Assembly: GCA_963847595.1 (NCBI GenBank)
Contig: CAWKAJ010000002.1
Span: forward strand, 434,001-498,000
Reading direction: 5' to 3'
Length of the DNA stretch: 64,000 bases
From: JACWAE01 sp963847595
GTDB lineage: Bacteria; Chloroflexota; Dehalococcoidia; SZUA-161
A model generated the notes under the pieces. That model was not told the DNA's origin, did not search any database, and worked only from the letters and a program-made list of their open reading frames with translations. Numbering within the stretch: position 1 is the first letter of the stretch; every line of letters starts with the position of its first letter. Position numbers and translations under genes: made by a program. Positions 59,012-64,000 of the stretch are shown piece after piece.

Positions 59012-60657
59012 TGTTTATCTAGCCCCATTTCCTTTATGGCTTGTTCTTTCAGAACGAACTTCTGAACCTTGCCTGTTGGCGTCATGGGAAAATCAGTCAC
59101 AAACTTCACATATTTAGGAGCTTTATAATTCGCCATCTTTTCCCTTGCAAAGGCTATTATCTCATCGGCGGTGGCGGTCTGGCCCTCCTTTAGTTTGATG
59201 AACGCCATGCCCACCTCGCCCATCCTTTTATCAGGCACGCCGGTCACTGCAACCATGGCAATCTTGGGGTTGGTAAACAGGAAGTTCTCTATCTCGGCCG
59301 GGTAGGCATTCACGCCGCCGGTGATGAACATGTCCTTAATACGGCCGGTTATCTTTATATACCCCTTATCGTTCATGACGCCCAGGTTACCGGTGTGGAA
59401 CCAACCGTTCTTGTCGAAGGCCTTCTTGGTTTCCTCAGGCATCTTGTAATACTCTTTCATAACAAACCAGCCCTTGGTACAAATCTCGCCTTGAGTGCCT
59501 CGCGCAACTTCTTTGCCGGTCTCAGGGTCCAGAATCTTCAGGTCGCAGCCTTTGAACATGAGCTTTCCGGCGGTATTAGCCACCACCTCTGGCGGGTCTC
59601 CGCGGCGAGAGCAGGTGCTGATACCAGAGTTCTCGGTCATGCCATAGGCCGAGATCACGTCCTTGATCCCCATCTTGTCCATAATAGCTCTCACCAGTTC
59701 GGGGGCAACATCCGAACCACCGATAATGCAGCTCTTTATGGAACGAGTGTTGCGCTTGGGGAAATCGGGATGATCCATCATCATGATATACATCGTTGGT
59801 GAGCCTGTGAAATTAGTAGCCTTCTCCTCGTCTATTAATCTCAGGGCCTCGCCAGGGTCAAATTGAAGCATGGGCAGTATGCAGGCGCCGTGGGATGCAC
59901 CCAGCGTCATGCCAGTCATGTTACCCATATTATTATTGAACGGAGATACGACCAGGATGCGGTCTTTATCCATCATCTGGAATCTGTCACTAAAGCCCTC
60001 GATAACCTGGATGTACTGGTCGTGGGTTGTCACGACGCCCTTGGGGAAGCCGGTTGTCCCCGACGTGAAGGGGATAATATAGACGTCATCACGCTTGACT
60101 GCCTGCTGCGCCTTCTTCAACTCAGCACTGTTGGCGTAATCCTTGCCCATCTCCAGCACTTTATTGTAATCAAGCATGCCATCATAGCTCTGGCTGCTGA
60201 CTACGATAACCCTCTTGAGCAAAGGCAGTTTCTCGCTTTTAAGCTCATTGGGCTTGCACTTCTTCAACTCAGGGAGGAGTTCATAAATCATGGGAATATA
60301 ATCTGACTTCAGGAAGCGGTCCTGCACAAAGAAAGTAGTAGTATCAGATTTCTTTAGGATATACTCCAACTCGTGAACTCTGTATCGAGTATTGATTGGT
60401 ATGACCGGGGCACCCAGTTTGACAGCGGCGAAATGTGCATAAACCCACTCGGGGAGATTGGCCATCCATATCGCTATCTTTTCATCCTTCTTGACGCCCA
60501 ATTTGAGCAGGGCGTTAGCCATGCAGTTTACCTTGTCCATGTAGGTGTCATACGTTATTCTCGTGTTACCTTGGACTATAGCCTCGTTCTTGGGGAATTG
60601 CGTTGCTGCTCTGTCTAGTAGCTTTCCTAGGGTATCGTCCTTTTTTGACTTTAACAT
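59008..60657 (-). CDS. AMP-dependent acyl-CoA synthetase/ligase
   Basis: A 549-aa ANL-superfamily enzyme. Motifs: IIPFTSGTTGFPKGVVTTHDQY (P-loop-like A3), SAYGMTENSGIS (A5), GWFHTGNLGVMNDKGYIKITGRIKDMFITGGVNAYPAEIENFL (A7-A8) and the catalytic Lys in PMTPTGKVQKFVL (A10). It activates a carboxylic acid to its CoA thioester using ATP. Being upstream of the dehydratase/reductase subunits and acyl-CoA dehydrogenases, it is likely the entry enzyme of the pathway. A fatty, cyclic or aromatic substrate is possible. Confidence 0.92.
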   Translation of the reverse strand: MLKSKKDDTLGKLLDRAATQFPKNEAIVQGNTRITYDTYMDKVNCMANALLKLGVKKDEKIAIWMANLPEWVYAHFAAVKLGAPVIPINTRYRVHELEYILKKSDTTTFFVQDRFLKSDYIPMIYELLPELKKCKPNELKSEKLPLLKRVIVVSSQSYDGMLDYNKVLEMGKDYANSAELKKAQQAVKRDDVYIIPFTSGTTGFPKGVVTTHDQYIQVIEGFSDRFQMMDKDRILVVSPFNNNMGNMTGMTLGASHGACILPMLQFDPGEALRLIDEEKATNFTGSPTMYIMMMDHPDFPKRNTRSIKSCIIGGSDVAPELVRAIMDKMGIKDVISAYGMTENSGISTCSRRGDPPEVVANTAGKLMFKGCDLKILDPETGKEVARGTQGEICTKGWFVMKEYYKMPEETKKAFDKNGWFHTGNLGVMNDKGYIKITGRIKDMFITGGVNAYPAEIENFLFTNPKIAMVAVTGVPDKRMGEVGMAFIKLKEGQTATADEIIAFAREKMANYKAPKYVKFVTDFPMTPTGKVQKFVLKEQAIKEMGLDKQ

Positions 60658-60669
60658 AATTTCTCCCTC

Positions 60670-62748
60670 CTACGCTAGAGTGCCACTTAACAGTCGTTTG
60701 AAGTTTTCATCGATTTCTTTTTGAATCTCAGCAATCTGGGCTTTGGTGAGATTGTGGAATCTTCCCTGTTTCTTAATATATTCCTCAACCGGTTTCCTCT
60801 TATCAGGAATATAATTGACGGTCAGCTTACGGTTTTCGTACTCGTACAGCACCACGCTTCCGGTCTCAACCCCGAGCCGTGAGATCTCTATGCCCAGAGC
60901 AGGGTCATACTCCCATCCCGGAGGACACGGGCAGATTATGTGGATAAATGATGGCTTGTTAAGTGATTTCGCCTTTCTGACCTTCGCCATCAAGTCTTCT
61001 GGATAGGCTGAGGATGCAGTGGCGATGTAAATATCGCCATGAGCTGCTACGATCTGCTCGATATTCTTTACCCTGCCTAGTCTCCCCCCCAGGGTTGTCT
61101 TGGTTCTGGCCATGAAAGGCGTCGACCCGCTCTTCTGGACGCCGGTATTCATGTAAGCCTGATTATCGTAGCAAAGATAGATTATGCGGTGTCCTCTTTC
61201 CAACGCAGCGGAGAATGTTTGCAGCCCGATGTCGAAGATGGCACCATCGCCAGCTACTAAGACCAAGTCGGCATTGATGCCTTTTCGCTTCATGGCAACT
61301 TCCATGCCGCTGGCGGCAGCGCCGGCGTGGCTGTAGGTGAAGAAAAAGAAGGGAACTGTCCAGCCTGTTAGCGGGTAGAAAGTGCCCACTGCAGACAGAC
61401 AGCCCGCGTTATTGACAACCACTGCATTTTTATCGAATGCACTCAATACCATCCTGATAGCATGGAGGCTCAGGCAGCCAGCGCAGGAGGCGGTGCCCTT
61501 GCCTAAGCAACCATCTCCCTCTTTTATCACCGCCCTTTGAACCTTCTCCCCTTTAAGGAGCTTCTCCCAGTTATCAGAGCCGCTCATGGTTGCAGTGCGC
61601 TCATCGAAGCCTATCTTGAACCACTCCACGAACTCATCATCCCTCTTCGACCACGCTGTGAACATTTCATCAATGTCCTGGAAGCTGATGTCTTTACCGC
61701 TGACAATGTAATTGGATACAGATGCTGGCGATCTTCGGAGGGTTGATTTTATCTCAAGACAGGATATTCCCAAGGTATTGCCTGGGGTGCATGCTCGGTC
61801 GATTACCAGTATCTTCTTGGCGTTGGAGAGGTACTTTTTGACATCCTCCTCGGGGAAGGGTCTGAAGACCCTTAGCTTCAGCATGCCTACCTTCATGCCC
61901 TTCTGCCGGTACTCATCTACTTTCTCTCTGACCAAGCTGGCTATCGTGCCCATTGCCACTATTATCTGTTCCGCGTCTTCGGTCTTATACTCCTCTACCA
62001 GGTCGTACTTACGCCCAAACACCTGGGCGAATTCTTTGCAGACATCCTTTATCACCTGCTTGGCTTCCTGCATCGCTAGGTATTGTTGCATCTTGAAGCT
62101 GGGGTATTGAGTCATTACCGCAGGCCCTTGTGTCATGGGATAATCGGGGTCGACGAAAACGTGCTTGGCATGATACTTGGGCAGAAATTTGTCCACCTTC
62201 GCCTGCTCAGGGACATCAACCCGCTCGAAGCTGTGGCTCACCCTGTGACCCTCTGATACCACAAAGGAAGGCAGCAGCACCTTATCGTTTTCGCTGATTT
62301 TATATGCCATTATTACGGAATCTACAATCTCTTGCCCGTTTTCACAGTAAAACTGGAGGAAACTGGCATCCCTCTCCGACATGGAATCAGAATAGTCACT
62401 CGCCAACCCCTGTGGGATGCCTATCTCTCGACTGTCTATAGCCAACACCACGGGCAGAGCCATGCCTGAGGCAGCCCACAGCATCTCGCGCATCAAAGCA
62501 AGACCTTGAGAGCAGGTACAATTAAAGGTCCTGCATCCTGTTGCCGAAGCGCCAACACAAATGCCCATAGCACCCAACTCGGACTCGGCGTTGACAATGC
62601 TGGCATCCAACTCTCCAGCCGCAACCATCTCATGAAGCTCCTCCGAGGCTGGAGTGGCGGGGGTAATGGGGTAGGCGCTTATTACCTCAACTCGTGATAA
62701 TTTAACACCGTGAGCGATGCACTGATTTCCGGAAAGAAACATTTCCAT
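60670..62748 (-). CDS. Fused alpha-beta 2-oxoacid:ferredoxin oxidoreductase (PorA-PorB)
   Basis: A 692-aa fusion. Residues about 1-380 resemble PorA (pyrimidine-binding domain, EVISAYPITPATPASEEL, NAESELGAMGICVGAS, and domain II FRPFPEEDVKKYL). Residues about 410-690 resemble PorB (CLGKGTASCAGCLSLHAIR, NNAGCLSAVGTFYPLTGW and TPP-binding GDGAIFDIGLQTFSAALERGHRIIYLCYDNQAYMNTGVQ). It oxidises a 2-oxoacid (pyruvate-like or aromatic) to acyl-CoA while reducing ferredoxin. No gamma subunit is in the window; the ferredoxin (delta) function may be supplied by the Fe-S tail of the adjacent flavoprotein. Confidence 0.9.
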   Translation of the reverse strand: MEMFLSGNQCIAHGVKLSRVEVISAYPITPATPASEELHEMVAAGELDASIVNAESELGAMGICVGASATGCRTFNCTCSQGLALMREMLWAASGMALPVVLAIDSREIGIPQGLASDYSDSMSERDASFLQFYCENGQEIVDSVIMAYKISENDKVLLPSFVVSEGHRVSHSFERVDVPEQAKVDKFLPKYHAKHVFVDPDYPMTQGPAVMTQYPSFKMQQYLAMQEAKQVIKDVCKEFAQVFGRKYDLVEEYKTEDAEQIIVAMGTIASLVREKVDEYRQKGMKVGMLKLRVFRPFPEEDVKKYLSNAKKILVIDRACTPGNTLGISCLEIKSTLRRSPASVSNYIVSGKDISFQDIDEMFTAWSKRDDEFVEWFKIGFDERTATMSGSDNWEKLLKGEKVQRAVIKEGDGCLGKGTASCAGCLSLHAIRMVLSAFDKNAVVVNNAGCLSAVGTFYPLTGWTVPFFFFTYSHAGAAASGMEVAMKRKGINADLVLVAGDGAIFDIGLQTFSAALERGHRIIYLCYDNQAYMNTGVQKSGSTPFMARTKTTLGGRLGRVKNIEQIVAAHGDIYIATASSAYPEDLMAKVRKAKSLNKPSFIHIICPCPPGWEYDPALGIEISRLGVETGSVVLYEYENRKLTVNYIPDKRKPVEEYIKKQGRFHNLTKAQIAEIQKEIDENFKRLLSGTLA

Positions 62749-62749
62749 G

Positions 62750-64000
62750 TTATTGAGCCTCCTGCACCATTCGAATTACCCCTGCACAACATTCGTGGCT
62801 GCAGATTCCACAGCCTTTGCAGTAATCATAGTCAAACTCATATGTGCCATCTTTCTTCGACACACAGATGTCAGGGCAGAAATACAGACAATTGTTACAC
62901 TCCCGGCAAATGCCGCAGGAGAAACACCTCTTAGCTTCTTTCATACCCCTTTCAGCCGGGATGCCTCGGTTAATCTCTGAGAAGTTCGCAACCCTCTTAG
63001 CAACCGATAACTCCGGCATCCTTACCGCTGCCTGGCGGGGGAAGTAGGCGGTATTGATCTCCTCGTATTTAGCCAGCTCTTTCGCTTGTTTCTCTTCAAC
63101 CGGAGTGCCCTGCAAGGCATTGCCGATAAAGCGGGCTGCTCTCCTACCGGAAGCTATGGCATCTACTACCCTTCCAGCGCCCGTAACAGCATCGCCTCCG
63201 CCAAATACTTGCATACCCTTGGCCTTGCCGCCTTTCTCTGCAAGCTTGAGATCCTTGGGCAGCAGGGATAGGTCTGACGATTCGCCGATGGCAGTGATTA
63301 CCGTATCGGCCTTCGTTTTAAATGTGGAGCCCTCGATGGGCACCGGTCTCTTTCTGCCGCTGGCGTCCGGCGCCCCTAGCTTCATTCTGACGAATTCCAC
63401 TTCTTTGATCTTGCCATCCTGAGCTATTATCTTGGTGGGGGCTGCCAAGTAGATAATCTCAATTCCTTCTTTGCCAACTGCCTCAATCTCTTCTTCTACA
63501 GCAGGCATTTCCTCCCTGGTTCTGCGATAGACAATCGTAGCTTTTGACCCAAGCCTGAGGGCTGACCTGGCAGCATCGATAGCGGTATTGCCACCACCGA
63601 CTACTATCACGTTCTTTCCTATTTTTATCTTGCCGTCCAGGCTCAATTGCCTCAGGAATTCAGTGCCCGAAATCACCCCGGTTGCGTCTTCACCGGGGAT
63701 GTCCAGCTTTCGGCTGACCTGGGCTCCTGTGCCAACGAAGGCAGCATCGTAGTCCTTGAGCTCATTGATGTCCTTAATCTTGGCGTTCGCCTTGAAAGTA
63801 ACACCTAGCGCCTTGATATCGGCTATCTCTTTGTCCAGTACCTTCCTGGGCAAACGATATTTGGGTATCCCAACTCTCAGCATCCCACCAATCTCCGGCA
63901 GAGCCTCGAGGACTGTTACCTGATAGCCTTCCTTGGCCAGGAAGTAGGCGCAGGAGAGGCCTGCGGGCCCAGAACCAACGATAGCTATTCGCTCCTTCTT
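62750..64000 (-). CDS. FAD/NAD(P)-binding oxidoreductase with ferredoxin tail (partial, runs off the right edge)
   Basis: About 416 residues are visible; the N-terminus is beyond the window. FAD motif IVGSGPAGLSCAYFLAKEGYQV, an internal NAD(P)-binding VIVVGGGNTAIDAARSALRLG and GGDAVTGAGRVVDAIASGRRAARFI are the GltD/NfnB-type pattern (NADPH-dependent flavoprotein). The C-terminal about 70 residues carry two clusters, CFSCGICRECNNCLYFCPDIC and CKGCGICSHECC, i.e. 2[4Fe-4S] ferredoxin-like. It lies 1 bp upstream of the PorA-PorB gene and probably transfers electrons between it, ferredoxin and NADPH. Confidence 0.88.
   Translation of the reverse strand, partial: KKERIAIVGSGPAGLSCAYFLAKEGYQVTVLEALPEIGGMLRVGIPKYRLPRKVLDKEIADIKALGVTFKANAKIKDINELKDYDAAFVGTGAQVSRKLDIPGEDATGVISGTEFLRQLSLDGKIKIGKNVIVVGGGNTAIDAARSALRLGSKATIVYRRTREEMPAVEEEIEAVGKEGIEIIYLAAPTKIIAQDGKIKEVEFVRMKLGAPDASGRKRPVPIEGSTFKTKADTVITAIGESSDLSLLPKDLKLAEKGGKAKGMQVFGGGDAVTGAGRVVDAIASGRRAARFIGNALQGTPVEEKQAKELAKYEEINTAYFPRQAAVRMPELSVAKRVANFSEINRGIPAERGMKEAKRCFSCGICRECNNCLYFCPDICVSKKDGTYEFDYDYCKGCGICSHECCAGVIRMVQEAQ

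Overview
The window looks like a chromosomal segment of an uncultured, strictly anaerobic bacterium, most plausibly a Chloroflexi (Dehalococcoidia-like) lineage. That placement is inferred from gene content, not from a marker gene. The evidence is corrinoid-dependent methyltransferases with a reductive activator, a fused 2-oxoacid:ferredoxin oxidoreductase, 2-hydroxyacyl-CoA dehydratase/benzoyl-CoA reductase-type subunits, many acyl-CoA dehydrogenases, abundant PAS histidine kinases with LuxR/NarL regulators, and intergenic regions full of short palindromic repeats.

Layout. 1-2.5 kb: end of a fumarase beta-subunit gene, a methyltransferase and a B12-binding radical SAM protein, overlapping on the + strand. 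2.6-3.5 kb: an IS481-like insertion sequence. 4.2-8.95 kb: a probable 4.75-kb transposon with 17-bp terminal inverted repeats, iterated 13-bp motifs at both ends and a 10-bp target duplication. It carries a SWIM-finger DDE transposase, a small HTH protein, a 53-aa protein translationally coupled to a proteasome-like Ntn-hydrolase, a tRNA-Leu-like gene, a coiled-coil/winged-helix/zinc-site protein and a convergent HicA/HicB-like pair. 9-15 kb: palindromic repeats, then methyltransferase, phytoene-desaturase-like oxidoreductase, methyltransferase, GT4 glycosyltransferase and a short-chain dehydrogenase. 15.4-23.4 kb: a signalling cluster with two paralogous PAS kinases sharing a 304-bp block at about 98% identity, five regulators or receivers and a conserved palindromic element before two of them. 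23.4-24.75 kb: repeats, plus a consensus promoter with an embedded SOS-box-like palindrome and no reading frame after it. 24.75-28.1 kb: a tightly coupled rmlACDB dTDP-rhamnose operon.

28.23-46.37 kb is the most notable region. A tRNA-Gly(UCC) gene is followed by a tyrosine recombinase, and the last 45 bp of the tRNA recur exactly 18,063 bp downstream. This defines a tRNA-integrated genomic island. Its cargo is nearly one complete B12-dependent methyl-transfer pathway: two methyltransferase I/corrinoid-protein pairs in a tandem duplication, a methyltetrahydrofolate:corrinoid methyltransferase, a RACo-type activator, a hydantoinase-like ASKHA protein, a MetH-activation-domain-like protein, a CobW-type GTPase with a small partner, a DUF2284 protein, a MalT-like LuxR regulator and a sodium:solute symporter behind a cobalamin riboswitch with its own terminator. 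The components match the Mtv-type O-demethylase of acetogens. I see no conjugation genes.

46.4-64 kb: a CaiB-type CoA transferase, a lipase-like hydrolase, glpK-glpD, and a long minus-strand operon for CoA-thioester catabolism. That operon has four acyl-CoA dehydrogenases, two dehydratase/reductase subunits, an acyl-CoA ligase, a fused PorA-PorB protein and a truncated NADPH/ferredoxin flavoprotein. Together they suggest reductive activation and beta-oxidation of fatty or aromatic acids, with electrons passing through ferredoxin. Methyl groups captured by the island would enter the same one-carbon/ferredoxin economy as methyl-tetrahydrofolate.
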